Source: Proteromonas lacertae
Taxonomy: Eukaryota; Sar; Bigyra; Opalinata; Proteromonadidae
DNA: 64,000 nucleotides
Direction: 5' to 3'
Assembly: GCA_002245135.1 (NCBI GenBank)
Contig: NGBS01000293.1
Location: 310,001 to 374,000, forward strand
Shown: piece after piece, positions 46,552-59,700 of the stretch
Layout: every line of letters begins with the position of its first letter
How positions within the stretch are numbered: position 1 is the first letter of the stretch
Position numbers and translations under genes: made by a program
The notes under the pieces: model-generated
Database searches by the model: none
Told to the model about the DNA's origin: nothing
Seen by the model: the letters and a program-made list of their open reading frames with translations, nothing else

Positions 46552-48282
46552 TTAATTATTAATCAATATTCTTACAGCTCCTAATTCTACTCCTTCATGT
46601 CGAGCTTTTACTGATAAATTGCCATTTATATCAACATCAAACACAATTTCAAATTTATATTCACCTTTTCTCATTCTTTCAAAAGGACCAAATGTTATTT
46701 TTTCTAAAAAATTATTATATTCGGTTAAATCATTCTCTCCTTCAAATATTTTTATTGTAATATTTTCTTGATTATCTTGAATAGACTCAAATTGTTTTGA
46801 TTTTGCAGCAGGTAAATCTGTTCCTGCTTTTATCATAAAATACATTTTCTTTATAGCAAGTGCATTATCTTGTATTTCAACTCCATAAGAATGATTCACT
46901 TTATCAAATACTTTAGGAATACTACTAACAGGAGGAATAATTACATTAAATCTTGCAGAAGGAGAAGAAGATCTTATATCAACTAATTCTAACTCTTCTG
47001 TTATTCTGTTTAAAACAACACTTGAATTTAAATCGCCTGTCCTTCCACTATAATCAATTTTTATTTCTTCATCTGGAGGAATTGGATCTCCTGATCTCTT
47101 GATTGATATTTTTCCACTGTGTTTATTCTTTACAACTATTGACTTTTCATGTATTAAATCATTTGCAAATCTTGCTGCTCCTTGACTTACAGCTTCTTCA
47201 GCATTGATCGCTTGCGATATATGACGAAGTGGAAATATAGTATTTAAATAGGCAGGAATCTGAGGCATTTTACTACCTCCACCGATTAATATTACTTCTT
47301 CAATTTCATCATTTCTGATTCTATATTTTGTTAATGTTTCATTCACTATATCTATTGTTTTATTTAGTAAATCCTTTATTAACTCACTGTATACATTTCT
47401 AGATATTGTATATTCAGTTTCATCTTTACCAAAAGTAATAATAAACTCTTTACATGTACTTAATAACACTTTTGCTTCTTCACATTTATTTCTTAGATTA
47501 GCGATATCCTTTCTATTTCTGATTGTTATGTCTTCAGTTCTTTCAATTTCTTTCTTCATGTAATTAAATAAAGCATTAGTAAAATCTTCTCCACCTAAAT
47601 GACTATCTCCATAACTTCCTATTACTGAAATATTTCCTTTTAACACTTCAATAATTGAAACATCAAAAGTACCAGCACCTAAATCATAAACCATCATTTT
47701 TGTAGGTTTTTCTACATCGGTTTTATCATAACTATAAGCTATAGCAGCTGCTGTTGGTTCATTTATAATTCTTAATACTTCAAAACCAGCTAATTTAGCT
47801 GCTAATTCAGTGTCTTTTCTTTGCTTATCAGAAAAATAAGCTGGAACACATATAACAGCTTTTTTAGCCACATCGCATCTATATTTCTTTACAAATTCAT
47901 CTGCATACTTTTTTAATTCCTGTAGGATAATTTTTGCTATATCTACTGGAGTATAACGATCTTCGGTAATATCAACTTGTATTAATATATTATCTTCCAT
48001 TCCTTGTTCAATACAAAAATTCATATTCATTATATCTTCCTGAACTTCTTTATCACTAAATTTTCTACCTATTAATCGCTTTGTAGCATAAACGACATTA
48101 CCAACATCAATTATTGATCTATTTTTGGCTGATTCACCTACTACATATCCATCTTTTTTAAATGACACATAAGAAGGTAAAAGGTTGGTATTACCTACAG
48201 GAATCATAGTTGGCTGTTGTTTGTATACTGTACATATACAAGATCGCGAGGTACCTAAATCTATCCCAAATGTCAGCTCCAT
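46552..48282 (-). CDS. Lid-less Hsp70-like protein, tandem copy A
   Basis: This intronless 576-residue protein has all Hsp70 nucleotide-binding motifs: [66 protein letters not shown] and [13 protein letters not shown] beta substrate-binding part follows and ends at VKARHEGVELGAVRI. Canonical Hsp70s continue for about another 100-150 residues with the helical lid and, in the cytosol, an EEVD tail; both are absent. The usual SVG around SCIG-type residues is diverged. No signal or transit peptide is seen, so it is probably cytosolic. It is the last of three head-to-tail genes with about 70-100-bp gaps. Confidence 0.85.
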   Translation of the reverse strand: MELTFGIDLGTSRSCICTVYKQQPTMIPVGNTNLLPSYVSFKKDGYVVGESAKNRSIIDVGNVVYATKRLIGRKFSDKEVQEDIMNMNFCIEQGMEDNILIQVDITEDRYTPVDIAKIILQELKKYADEFVKKYRCDVAKKAVICVPAYFSDKQRKDTELAAKLAGFEVLRIINEPTAAAIAYSYDKTDVEKPTKMMVYDLGAGTFDVSIIEVLKGNISVIGSYGDSHLGGEDFTNALFNYMKKEIERTEDITIRNRKDIANLRNKCEEAKVLLSTCKEFIITFGKDETEYTISRNVYSELIKDLLNKTIDIVNETLTKYRIRNDEIEEVILIGGGSKMPQIPAYLNTIFPLRHISQAINAEEAVSQGAARFANDLIHEKSIVVKNKHSGKISIKRSGDPIPPDEEIKIDYSGRTGDLNSSVVLNRITEELELVDIRSSSPSARFNVIIPPVSSIPKVFDKVNHSYGVEIQDNALAIKKMYFMIKAGTDLPAAKSKQFESIQDNQENITIKIFEGENDLTEYNNFLEKITFGPFERMRKGEYKFEIVFDVDINGNLSVKARHEGVELGAVRILINN

Positions 48283-48379
48283 TCAATAGATAAAATAAAA
48301 AAAAAATGTACAGAAAAAATATGTAATTTACGTATGTAATTCTTAATTTTACACAACAACAAAAATCGCTTTACACTAA

Positions 48380-50155
48380 TCATTCAATATTAATTCTTAC
48401 ACTACCTAAATCAAACCCTTTTAAATTCTTTGCAATGAAGTTTATCATACCATTTTCATCAATTGAACAGAAAATATAAAATTGATATTCACCTTTTGGT
48501 AATTTTGGTATTGGACCTATCTCAAATTCATCTAATAGATGATTATTCTCAGTACATCCATCTTCTCCTTCTAGGACTCTAATCTTTACATATTCTTGAT
48601 TATCCTCATAAGTTCTATACTTTCTTCTACAAAAACATGGTATTTTTTCATTTACATTAATCAACACATCCATTATTCCTCTTAAACTCGATTTATCTTT
48701 AATTTCAACTCCAATCGCATGTATGACAATATCATGAATTGTAGGCCTTTGATTCATTGGTGGAAGAATAACATCATCACCACTACAATCATCTATTATT
48801 CCAGAAGTAGATATATAAAGACTATTATCTTTACTACTTTTCATTACAAAACTATTTTTGATTCCTTCTCCAGTTTTATAATTCATTATTATTTCAGATC
48901 CATTTGGAATTATGTGACTATTTTTAACAATTTCAATTTCATTTTTATTATTCTTTACTACAATTATTTTATTATATATTATATTATTTGCAACAATAGC
49001 TGCTCCTTGACTCACAGCTTCATCAGGAGAAATGTCTTTACAAATACTTGCATGTGGAAATTCTTTTGTTATATAATCTGGAATTTGAGGCATTCTACTA
49101 CATCCTCCAATTAATATAATATTTGAAATACTATCTTTATCTATTCTACTCCTTTTTATTGTTTCATTTGTTATATTCATTGTTTTTTCTATTAAGTCTT
49201 TTACTATTTCCGTGTATTCTGCAAATGTTATGGTTATACTGATATCATTGAATATTTCAATTTGTACTTTAGATATTTGACTTAATGTTATTTTACCTTC
49301 TTCACATCTTGCTCTTATTATAGATTTTAGTTTTTTATTTAATGCTGGATATTTTTTATCTTCATCTTCATTTTCTTCTCTCATTTTTTCATATTTATCT
49401 AAAACATAACTATATAATTTATTCGTAAAATCTTCTCCACCTAAATGATTATCTCCATAAGTACCTTTCACTTCTATTTCATTGTTATCATTATTCAATT
49501 CAATTATCGAAACATCAAATGTTCCTCCTCCTAAATCATATACTAATAAATAATTGTTTTTATTTTCATTTACATTATTATTATCACTTAAAAATGTTTT
49601 TCTATCGAATTTGTAAGCTATTGCTGCTGCTGTTGGCTCATTAATGATTTGTAAAACTTTAAAACATGCTAATTCTGCAGCTTTTAATGTATCATTTCTC
49701 TGCTTATCATTAAAATAGGCAGGGACACAGATTACTGCATTTACTATTTTACTGTTAAGATGCTTTTCAGCATTACATTTTAGTTCTTTTAATATATAAC
49801 TTGATATTTCTACTGGTGTATGTGTTGGGCTAGATTTATTGTTAACTTTTATTATTGGTTCTCCATCACGATTTTCCTCTACAACATAACTAAGAAATGG
49901 TATATCTTCTTGTACTTCCTTATCATTGAATTTTCTTCCGATTAATCTCTTACTAGCATAAATTGTGTTTTCAATATTATTTTGAATTCCATTCTTAGCT
50001 GCATCGCCAACTATATATCTATCTTTCTCAAATAATACATAAGAAGGTAATAGATTAGTGTTTTGTTGAGGAATAGTAGTTGCTTTCTGTTGTTTTATAG
50101 TAGCTATACATGAATGAGTTGTACCTAAATCAATACCAACAGTTATTTCCATCAT
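48380..50155 (-). CDS. Lid-less Hsp70-like protein, tandem copy B
   Basis: This intronless protein of 591 residues starts MMEITVGIDLGTTHSCIA. It shows [54 protein letters not shown] and LIGGCSRMPQIPDY, where the otherwise conserved GGS becomes GGC. An Asn-rich insertion follows the AAIAY motif. The beta domain ends FDLGSVRINIE with no helical lid. The paralogues on either side are only moderately similar, so the duplication is not recent. Chaperone ATPase activity is plausible; client handling without a lid would differ. Confidence 0.85.
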   Translation of the reverse strand: MMEITVGIDLGTTHSCIATIKQQKATTIPQQNTNLLPSYVLFEKDRYIVGDAAKNGIQNNIENTIYASKRLIGRKFNDKEVQEDIPFLSYVVEENRDGEPIIKVNNKSSPTHTPVEISSYILKELKCNAEKHLNSKIVNAVICVPAYFNDKQRNDTLKAAELACFKVLQIINEPTAAAIAYKFDRKTFLSDNNNVNENKNNYLLVYDLGGGTFDVSIIELNNDNNEIEVKGTYGDNHLGGEDFTNKLYSYVLDKYEKMREENEDEDKKYPALNKKLKSIIRARCEEGKITLSQISKVQIEIFNDISITITFAEYTEIVKDLIEKTMNITNETIKRSRIDKDSISNIILIGGCSRMPQIPDYITKEFPHASICKDISPDEAVSQGAAIVANNIIYNKIIVVKNNKNEIEIVKNSHIIPNGSEIIMNYKTGEGIKNSFVMKSSKDNSLYISTSGIIDDCSGDDVILPPMNQRPTIHDIVIHAIGVEIKDKSSLRGIMDVLINVNEKIPCFCRRKYRTYEDNQEYVKIRVLEGEDGCTENNHLLDEFEIGPIPKLPKGEYQFYIFCSIDENGMINFIAKNLKGFDLGSVRINIE

Positions 50156-50227
50156 ACAATCAAATTGACATTATTTTACGATGTAAATGTCACATCTACA
50201 AAAAACAATAAAAAAAACTCATCAAAA

Positions 50228-52009
50228 CTATTTAAAAGAAGATCTATTTGTTATATCAGTACGATGAACTGCAAGAATCCTATTAGTCTCATCCTCATGT
50301 ACTTCAATCTCCAAAATACCATTCTCGTTTATTGATGTTATAATATTTATATAATACTTTCCTTCTGGCAATATTGGTATATCTTTCACTTCAAATTCAT
50401 CAATTTTAGTATTATTTTCAACATATTTATCTTCTCCTTCATAAATACTCACAGGAATACTAGTTTGATTATCATAAATAGTTTTAAATGTTTTCTTTTT
50501 TGTTATTGGTATCTTTTCATTTTTTCTAATACAAACATCCATCACATGTTTCTTTTCATTCTTATATACCACTTCATATCCAATAGAATGAGTCAAAATA
50601 TCATTTATCACTGGGCGATATTTTAGACTTGGTATAACAATCTTGTCTCCATCATCTGCTTTATCTTTTATATATATTCTATTATCTCTTTCAACCACAC
50701 ATTTATTAATATTTCCTTTATGATTTTTATAATCAATAACAACAGTATATTCATCTTCATTATATGCTTCCTTCGTTTCATCATTTATAATATTATATAC
50801 ACCAGAATCATCTCTTATTATTTTTAATTCTTGACACAATAATTCATTTGCTACAATTGCTGCTCCTCTACTGACAGCTTCATCTTGATTTATATCTTTA
50901 TTAATTTTTACACTTTTTGGAAAGTATTTTTCAATATAATAAGGAATCTGTGGCATTTTACTACCTCCACCGATTAATATTATATCATCAATTACTTCTT
51001 TTCTTTTATTTTTTTCCTTCAGTGTTTTATTCACTATTTCGATTGTTTTTTCAAATAATTCGTGATTTATAGCTGTAAATCTTTCTCTTGTGATTGTATA
51101 ATCATATTCATCTTTTATATTAATAATAGTCTCACTAGCTTCACTTAAAAGAATTTTTGCATTTTCACACGCCTTTCTTAGTCTTATCAATTCTTTTCTC
51201 TTTTTAATAATATTTCCTGTTTCTTCTTCATGTAATCTCTTCACTTCTTCTACTAAAGAATTTGTAAAATCTTCTCCACCTAAATGACTATCTCCTCCTG
51301 TGGCTATTACATTAATCTCATTTCCTTTTACTTCTATTATTGAAACATCAAATGTTCCTCCACCTAAATCATATACTAACATTGTTTTGCTATCTCTTTC
51401 TTTTCCTTCCATTCTTCCAGCTCTAGAATCGTCAGTAATTTTAATGAAACTATATGCTATTGCAGCAGCTGTTGGCTCATTTATTATCCTTAATACTTCA
51501 AATCCTGCTTTTTCGGCTGCTAATTTAGTTTCTTTTCTTTGTTCATCATTAAAATATGCTGGGACTGTAATTACAGCTTTTTTAACCTCTTCATTATTAT
51601 CCATTGCCTTTTTAGCATCTTCTTTCATTTGCTTTAATATAAATGTACATATATCAACTGGTGTGAAATGTAATTCCCTTTCTGTGTCTTCATTCACTAC
51701 TATTATTGGTTTACCATCTAATCCATTTTTTACAACATAATTAAGATTTTTTATATCTTCTTGAACTTGTTTATCATCGAAATTTCTTCCGATTAATCTC
51801 TTTGTGGCATACACTGTATCACCTAAACTCTGCCCCATATGATTCATAGCAGCGTCTCCAACTAATATTTTATCTTCACTTATTATTGACACGAAAGAAG
51901 GAGTAAGTGAAGAACCTGTTGAACTCGGTATAGTGGAAGGACTATTACCTTTAATATGACTACAACAACATCTAGTAGTACCTATATCAATACCAATAGC
52001 TTGTTCCAT
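50228..52009 (-). CDS. Lid-less Hsp70-like protein, tandem copy C
   Basis: This intronless 593-residue protein starts [18 protein letters not shown]. Key motifs are [54 protein letters not shown] and [14 protein letters not shown]. The SBD-beta-like part keeps [20 protein letters not shown] and ends shortly after ILAVHRTDI, so the helical lid and EEVD tail are absent. CCC at the adenine-side loop is unusual. It is the first gene of the tandem trio and lies next to a BTB gene. No Hsp40 or GrpE neighbour is present. Confidence 0.85.
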   Translation of the reverse strand: MEQAIGIDIGTTRCCCSHIKGNSPSTIPSSTGSSLTPSFVSIISEDKILVGDAAMNHMGQSLGDTVYATKRLIGRNFDDKQVQEDIKNLNYVVKNGLDGKPIIVVNEDTERELHFTPVDICTFILKQMKEDAKKAMDNNEEVKKAVITVPAYFNDEQRKETKLAAEKAGFEVLRIINEPTAAAIAYSFIKITDDSRAGRMEGKERDSKTMLVYDLGGGTFDVSIIEVKGNEINVIATGGDSHLGGEDFTNSLVEEVKRLHEEETGNIIKKRKELIRLRKACENAKILLSEASETIINIKDEYDYTITRERFTAINHELFEKTIEIVNKTLKEKNKRKEVIDDIILIGGGSKMPQIPYYIEKYFPKSVKINKDINQDEAVSRGAAIVANELLCQELKIIRDDSGVYNIINDETKEAYNEDEYTVVIDYKNHKGNINKCVVERDNRIYIKDKADDGDKIVIPSLKYRPVINDILTHSIGYEVVYKNEKKHVMDVCIRKNEKIPITKKKTFKTIYDNQTSIPVSIYEGEDKYVENNTKIDEFEVKDIPILPEGKYYINIITSINENGILEIEVHEDETNRILAVHRTDITNRSSFK

Positions 52010-52240
52010 TTATTACTGAGTTATAAATCAAAAAACAAAAAATCTTAATTTTAAGGCTTGATTATAGTTTGATATGAAAATAAAACAAAAACTGTGTTTC
52101 TTTATAATTATAATATGCATTACATTTTTTAAGTGTGCATTGACATTATTTATTATCATTATCAATCTTTATCTTTATGATAATGTAATAATTTTTCAAA
52201 TTTAATAACAAAATTTAAGTAACATAGATTTATATATTTT

Positions 52241-54357
52241 TTAATTAGAATGCGAAACTGATAATAATTCAAATGAAGTGTTTTGTGCAATTGGTATACA
52301 ATATGAATATAATTGAGAAGGTAAATCTTCAACAAGCAATGCAGGAGATGAATTATTATGACTTATCCAAAATTCTCTTTTATTCATATCAACAATCACT
52401 TCATAAATTGAACCATCTCTATGATTATTGATATTTGGATTTTATTAACAACTGTTCCAATATGACAATCTTCAGTTATATCTTGACTTTCACCATAAAA
52501 TGCAACATAATTACATGTTGTTGATTGATTATAAATATCACCACCAGAATATGCATTATTAGTTGATAATCCTAACATCATTTCATCATAATAACTTCCA
52601 TTTTGATGAAATTTATATTTGATATGATAAACTCCATTTTCCATTTTCAAATTCAAATAACAATGATTCCACTGATAATTTGTATTTGTTATTAATTTTC
52701 CATTATTTGAGATTGATATTCCATCACTTTTGTTTAATTCTGTGAACTTTATATCAACAAATTCTAATGATATCTTGAATTTCTTTTCATTTAGAATATT
52801 CTTACAACTTATTTCATATTCTCTCTTTTCCATTTCTTTATTCACTTTTCCATTAATTATTCCACTCTCTTTTTCTATCATTATTCCATCAGGTAAGGAA
52901 GGATTGATTGAAAATTCACATCGATTTCCATCAAATAAAGGAATTATTGACATTTCTTCATAAATTGTAAATAAATATTCTGATTGAGGATATGAAAATA
53001 ATGTGATTTCTTTTGTTTTTAATTCACTCAATAATTCTTTATCTTTTATTATTTCAATCATTTCTTCTTCTTCTTCGAAACTCAGTTTATTCTCTTTTAT
53101 ATATTCTATTAATATTTCTTTAGATTTGGAGTTTAAATAATTATCTTCATTCAATATTCTAAAAAGAATCTCTTTTCCACATACTTCTTCTATTATTGAA
53201 ATATTCTTTTTATCATCAACAAACAAACATAAACATTTCATTGTTCGATTTCTTTTATTCTCATTATATTCTATACATAATCTTTCCAATATAGTTCTCT
53301 TTTCGATATTTGAGATATATTCTATTTAAATATATTTTTAGTATTTATACTTTCCATTTTTCATATTTTATATTTCATTATCATCAATACTATTTCTGTT
53401 ATTTTTATATTATTCATTTCTAATATACACAGTATTTCATCATTCAATTCTTCTTCTTTTCCTATCTTATCCAATATTCTTCTTTCTTTCTTCTTCTTTA
53501 TTATCTTCATTGTAATTGTTGATTATTACATTTTGAATTCTCTCATCTTTTATTAAATATATTTCTATATGATTTTTACATTCATTTTTCTTTAATTCTA
53601 TTTTCATTTCTTTCAACATTTCTTTATTCTCTTTTTCTATCTCTTTCTCTTTTATCTTTTCACAATCGATATCTTCTTCTATCAATTGTTTAAAATCATC
53701 TTCTATCTCTTTATTATCATATTCTCATTCTTTTGGAATTTATACCATTCCAATAAACGATTTAATAACCAACTATCACTTCGAATTATCACATCTTTCG
53801 TGTTTAATATCTCAATCAAATTATTCATTTCTAATCTCAACAAATATTCATTCTTATATAAATATTTATATCCTCGCTTTTCTATTTCCATATTTTTCAA
53901 GTCTTCTATCTCTCTCAAACATCCTGGAAATACATTACAGATATGAATTAATTTCATTAACACATCATCATCTATATTATTCTTCACAAATTCATAACAA
54001 TCATTTATTATCTCTTTTTCACTATAACATAAACAAAACATCAACACTTCACACACACTCTCTTTACAGATTATCAGTTCACCACCACTGTAGTATTTCT
54101 CCATCTCATAATAGCCAATTTCTTCGATTTCTTCATATAACTCTAAAACTCCTACAAACTCACCATCTAACAACAGTTTCTTTACAGTTTCATTTCCATT
54201 CACTAAAATTGACTTGATTGACATTATTCGATTATCTCCAATCTTCACTTCTATATCACCAAAACCACTTTCTACCAATTTTCGACATAATCTATCATAA
54301 AAATAAATATATTTAATACCCTTCTTCTCTTATGCTTTTATTCACTTTTATTATCAT
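52241..54357 (-). CDS. BTB - Ig-like - SPRY-like protein, copy 1
   Basis: The start at 54355-54357 (MIIKVNKSIREE) and a 28-nt intron lead into a BTB domain (GFGDIEVKIGDNRIMS, GELIICKESVCEVL). A BACK-like helical part follows. Next come a long Glu/Lys/Ile-rich helical region and a segment with INPSLPDGIMIEKESGIING, typical of cadherin/Ig-like He_PIG modules. The last part resembles SPRY/B30.2 (YHIKYKFHQNGSYYDEMMLG, FWISHNNSSP). BTB proteins often recruit cullin-3 ligases, which is possible here. Frame changes of the missing-base type are needed near 53716-53722 and 52430-52440, and another near 53473-53500. The domain order is repeated in the gene at 61055. Confidence 0.65.
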
Positions 54358-54855
54358 CTTTATGTAAATATATAACAAAAATAACGAAATTCGATTTTTA
54401 TCAAAATTTTGAATAACCCAAAAATTAAAAAGATGAAAAACATTCTATATATCAAAATTAAAGATTATATTTGTATATAAATTCCTTCATTATGCTCAAT
54501 AAAATCGCAAAATATGTAGAATATACTGAAATGTGTTTAGTTTTATAAAGTAGGTGTGTTAATATGTTTTTGGTATTTTATTAATATATATATGTGATTT
54601 TTTAATTATGTGAATATATAAAAGTATAATAATATTTGATAAATAGTGAAAATAACGCAAATGAATGTATTTAATATTATACTTATAAGCTGTTAGTGTG
54701 TTGTTGATGTATAGCTGAAGTTTATAAATATAAAATTATGTTGATCAATTATCAATCAGTGAGTTAGATTGTCAAGAAATGGTACATGATGGTATTATAA
54801 TCAATAATCAACACAATTATAAAGAAAATAATACATTTTTATTAATATTTTCATT
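54358..54855. other. Intergenic, no gene seen
   Basis: About 500 nt of very AT-rich sequence lies between the BTB gene start and the CSN4 stop. No ORF, RNA or repeat is recognised. Confidence 0.5.
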
Positions 54856-56128
54856 TTACATACTCACTTCCATCGTTTCATATAAATCATTCACTTTTTG
54901 ACATATCTTTGTTATTTCTACATCAAATTCATTCAATACATCTTTATTACTTTTGAAGAATAGATATTTACCTACTTGATCTAAGTAGCCTTCTAAACGA
55001 CCACTACTTATCATCTTAAATACCATATATTCTAAACTATTCACATCTTTCACATTTAATAAATTACATAAATGCTCATAAGATATTGAACTATACAATT
55101 TACCTATCGCATAAATATTATATTCTTGAATTGATCTTCGATATTGAGTTGTATTATCTATTTTAGCTTTGTGATGACTTAATAATTGATTTTCAACTAT
55201 TTCAATATCTTTATCATTTTCTTTTAATAATTTAAAATGATTCATCTTTTCTAATAGATTGTAACATTCAAGGGAATGACTTCGAATATCACTACAGATT
55301 CGATTGATTATTTTAAATTTCTGAGGAGCGGCTTCAGATACGATTATTGAATTACTTGCAAATTTTAATAATGTCTTTATTATATCATCAACTGAACCAT
55401 TATTATCGATTTTTTCATTAAATGCTGTATAAATATCATTCGGATCTGCATTTATTACTCTTAATAGCATAGAAGCAGAATCAATGTATTTTCTTTGAAA
55501 GTCACATAATTGAGCTCCACATACATTGTATTTCAACTTTATAACATTGTCTTTTAAACCACGATGATATCTAGAAGCTGTCTTATAGAATATTTCAGCA
55601 TCTGCAAAGTTTTCTCCACTCAAAAGCGAATCTATTACTAAAATACATAAATCAACTTTTGATTCAGCTGTTTTGAAATAGGATGAACTGTCAATTATAT
55701 CGAGAATTGGTCTGATTACTGATACTCCACGAGTTAATTCGTCACTATCACGATATATTAAAAACAACAGTTTTCTTAACTCAATTATCTAAAATTAAGT
55801 AAAGTAATGTATGTATATGTATATATATATACTGGCTCTTCAAATAACTGATTTCTTTGACTGTCATGTAGTAAATTCAATATGTTTTCAGTTACTACTT
55901 TGATAATGTCAAAATTATCTGGCACTTCAATACTATGATTAGACAATATTTGACTGATTCTGACTAACAATTGTCTAATATCGTTGTAATCTCCATTATT
56001 TTCAGATACTATAGAAGGTGATGTAAAAAAGTAATACGCTCTTTGGCTATATTTTGAAGTTCATTATAATTAAAATTTCTACTAGCATCTTCTATACGCT
56101 TTCGAAATTCAGCAGTAGAACCAGACAT
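54856..56128 (-). CDS. CSN4: COP9 signalosome subunit 4
   Basis: The start at 56126-56128 (MSGSTAEFRKRIEDAS) and a 44-nt intron before IIELRKLLFLIYRD are read. The long exon holds helical repeats (AEIFYKTASRYHRG, CDFQRKYIDSASMLLRV). It ends in a PCI winged helix (AIGKLYSSISYEHLCNLLNV, MISSGRLEGYLDQV), matching CSN4 in order and length. CSN4 is a scaffold of the deneddylase that regulates cullin-RING ligases. The N-terminal exon needs one missing T in a six-T run near 56025-56030 to connect to FTSPSIVSENNGDY. The rpl39 gene is divergent, 174 bp away. Confidence 0.9.
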
Positions 56129-56301
56129 TGTTGAGAAAAAGAAAGATAAAAAAAAAGGCCAAATAAAGTGACTTCAGACTTGTCCAGGCCTCACGTCAGA
56201 ATTTAGAAGTGTAAGTAACTTCTTATTTAAACTTATCATTTTAAATTCCGAGGTGCAAAGGCATTTCTTGTTTATTGCAGATTACTTTTTGAATTACTAC
56301 A

Positions 56302-56581
56302 ATGGTATATACTCTATATATTTATACTCTTTATTTCTATGTGTTTTTGTCTTCCTTAAAATATATTATGTGATCTTTATTAACTAATCATTATAGCCAT
56401 CCCACAAGACATTCAGAATTAAGAGAATATTATGTAAGAAGAACCACCAAAACAGACCAGTACCAAACTGGATTAGAATGAGAACAGACAACACCATTCG
56501 GTATTTATTTTTATGATTTATTGTTATTTTAGTTACAACAATAAACGTAGACATTGGAGAAGAACCAAGTTAGGTTTATAA
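56302..56581 (+). CDS. RPL39: Ribosomal protein eL39
   Basis: The ATG at 56302-56304 forms a one-codon first exon. Intron 1 (56305-56396, 92 nt) precedes [15 protein letters not shown]. Intron 2 (56501-56532, 32 nt) interrupts an Arg codon before [15 protein letters not shown]. The product has exactly 51 residues, as in other eukaryotes, and keeps [12 protein letters not shown]. It is a component of the large subunit near the peptide exit tunnel. Upstream, GTAAGTAAC at about 56213 and TTGCAG at about 56280 suggest an additional 5' UTR intron. Confidence 0.96.
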
Positions 56582-56790
56582 GCTATGAAAATGTTGTAAT
56601 CTGCCTTGTATTTTTGGTGTGGGAATATATCATCTCATTCATAACGTATTTATGTTGGGGCTGTTTTATACGTCAAAAATTAATATTAATAATAACAACA
56701 AAATGGTCATAACAAAAATTCTCGATTTAATCTACCAAATCAAAACATAAAGAATTTTTATTTTAAAAAATAATCACATCTTTATTAGTT

Positions 56791-59700
56791 TTATTTAGAT
56801 TTCCTCGGTATAGCAGGAGGTAAGTTTTTTTGACTAGATTTCGGCTGTAGATTTATCAAAACTAGGCTTAGGTCTAGGAGGCTGGTGTATTTACAGTGTT
56901 CTGATTATTAATTGCTTTAGACTAATAGACCAGAATTATGTCTATGATGTCCCTTTGCAGCTAAATTACCATCAGTTCTTGGTGAATCATCTTCATCTTG
57001 TGACTGTGGAGTTGTTGGTAAAGAAAATACATTTCTGGATGATGAGAAAGCTGTATTTCTACGGGGTCTTCTTAAATTCACTTCTTTTGTTTTATTTTCA
57101 TTATCTTTCTTAACTGTTTGTGGTGTTGGTGTTGGTGTAGTATTTGATTTTGAACTTTTAATTGATAATGAAAATGATCTTGATTTATTACTATTTGCAG
57201 TAGTAGAAGAAGAACTAGTAATTTTTTCATAAGTTGGATCTGACGGGTTAACTGTCTTAGTATATCGATGTTTACCTGAAGAATCAACACCAGTAACATA
57301 ATCTAAATTACTTGGAATAGTTGTTGGAGCTTGATATGCGTGTAAAACTAAATTATATTTCTTTTCTCTCTTTTTTATGGGTGATGTAATAATATCTTCA
57401 TCATCTTTACGGTCAGTTTGATATGTCTTTTTACCATTTTTAATTGATTCTTCAACGTATTTATTTAAGAAAGAAAGCTCTTCATCAATTTCAATTTCTG
57501 ATTTTATATCAATTTTATCATTCAATTTTTCATTTGGTTCTACATTTTCTACATCTTTTATTGATTCAGATATTGCATTTTGATGTATTAAATTCAACAA
57601 TAAATCACATCGATGACTTATATCTACATTTGTCGATAATAAATCTCTTCCTAAATTCATCAGAGTATCTTCATCCGTTATTGGAATATTTGTTTTTATA
57701 TACAATTTAGTCAAAGCAGTAATTATTAACAACTTAGTATTATCACTGTTATAATAAGGTTTATATAATTTACATAATATTTCATAATAAGTATATATAT
57801 TATGATATTTTCTTTTATGATGCTTATGTTTACGATGATGATGATGATGATGGTGAGGTTTACTGTCAGTGGAAATATTATCATCATTTTGAATGATTTG
57901 TTGTTCTGGATTAACCGTCATTGTTGTACTTTCAGAAGCAGAGGATATCATTCGAACTTTTTGAACTTTTAGAATGATGATGATGATGATGATGGTGTTG
58001 GTGACTTTGATTATCACTTTTTCCAACTTCATTTTGTTGTATTTGTGATTGGTTTTCTGGTTCAAATGTTAATGGTGCATGGTTCAATTCCTTCAAATGG
58101 AGTTTCAGTAATTGTATCAATTGAAATATCAGTTTTTGGAGTTGCAATATCCAATATCAATTGAAACATTATCCATTTTTGAATTCTCAATTTTTTTATT
58201 TTCTATTTTTATTCTTTCTTTTTCTTTGTCATAAAACATATCTCCATATTCACCAAAGAAATAAATACATAATCGTACAATTGCATTGTCTTGAGTTGTC
58301 AATGATTTGGATAATTTATCTTCCACTATCTTCTGGTATATATCCAATGTACTAGTCCTTAATTCTTTATTCAATTCATCATCACCAATGCCATCAGCTA
58401 ATAGGTTGATTATTAATAAACTAACATCTTCACCTATTTTACCAGTGTTGTAGTACAATAAATGAGTTAATGTGGAGATATAGAGATGAATACTTGGTGC
58501 AAATCTAAAATAAATAAACAGAATATATAAAAAAATGTCAATATTAAGATAATGATGAAGAATATAAATAAAAAATAAAATAAAAATAAATAAATATATA
58601 TATATATATATACCTTTCTGCACAATCACATATATTTTGTACCAAAAACTGTTTTTCACTCACTTCATAACATGTTGGAAATGATTTCAATATAATATTC
58701 ATTATATTTATATAATTCTTACTATTACACATATCAAAGAATATTTCATATGTTTTCTTAATAATCGAGTGGTCACTTTCTTCTAAACACTTTAATAATA
58801 TGTTTATTAAATGAGTAAGTGTAATTTTTATAATATTTTATTAATAATGATAAACTACTTACAGCTACATAATGTATATTCTGATTGGTGGATTTGAAGA
58901 GTATATAAATGAATTTATTGACTTGTCCTAACAGTGTTTTATTTGGATAAATCATTACAACAGTTCTTATCCATTCAAATAATATTGCTACACCAATATA
59001 ACTATCAATATTAATAAATGAAATTACACGATGAATTACTTTATATAATATTTTACTTGTTGATAAATCAGCTTTTCCTAATAAACTAAATAGTCGTAAT
59101 AATATTAATATTGTATAAGGTAAAGGTATTAAGTTATAATAATTGTCACTTTCATCAACATGTCGATCTAATAACTGATTCATTATCCATACTATTGGAT
59201 AAGTATATTTCTTATAATAGAGTGGTTTATAAGGTATGATTTCGTATAATATATATAATCCACAGGTTGCTACAATTGGATCACTATCAGTCAGTATGAT
59301 ATTTAAGTCTTCTTCGAAATCAGAGATTAATGAAGGATCTAAGTGAATGAAATGATGAATACACATTGCTGCCTTTTTACGGATTGTTGAGTCATAATGT
59401 TTTAATAAGCTATGGATGGGAGTTTTAAATATAGGGATAAATTGTGGACTACATAGAGTTATACAACCTGATAGACCTGCATAAATTACATCCAAGGTTC
59501 TACTACGCTGCAGATCACGACTGATTTGGTTAATTACTAAAGTTATTAGATCATCGTCTGGAGATAGACAAACTGATAGTATGAGATATGCCAATCTTTT
59601 AACAATGATTGAATCATCTGAAGAAAATTCTACCACTTTAAAATAGGCAAAAGGACATCGAAAACCTAATAATTCACAATACAAGACTCTAATTAAGAAA

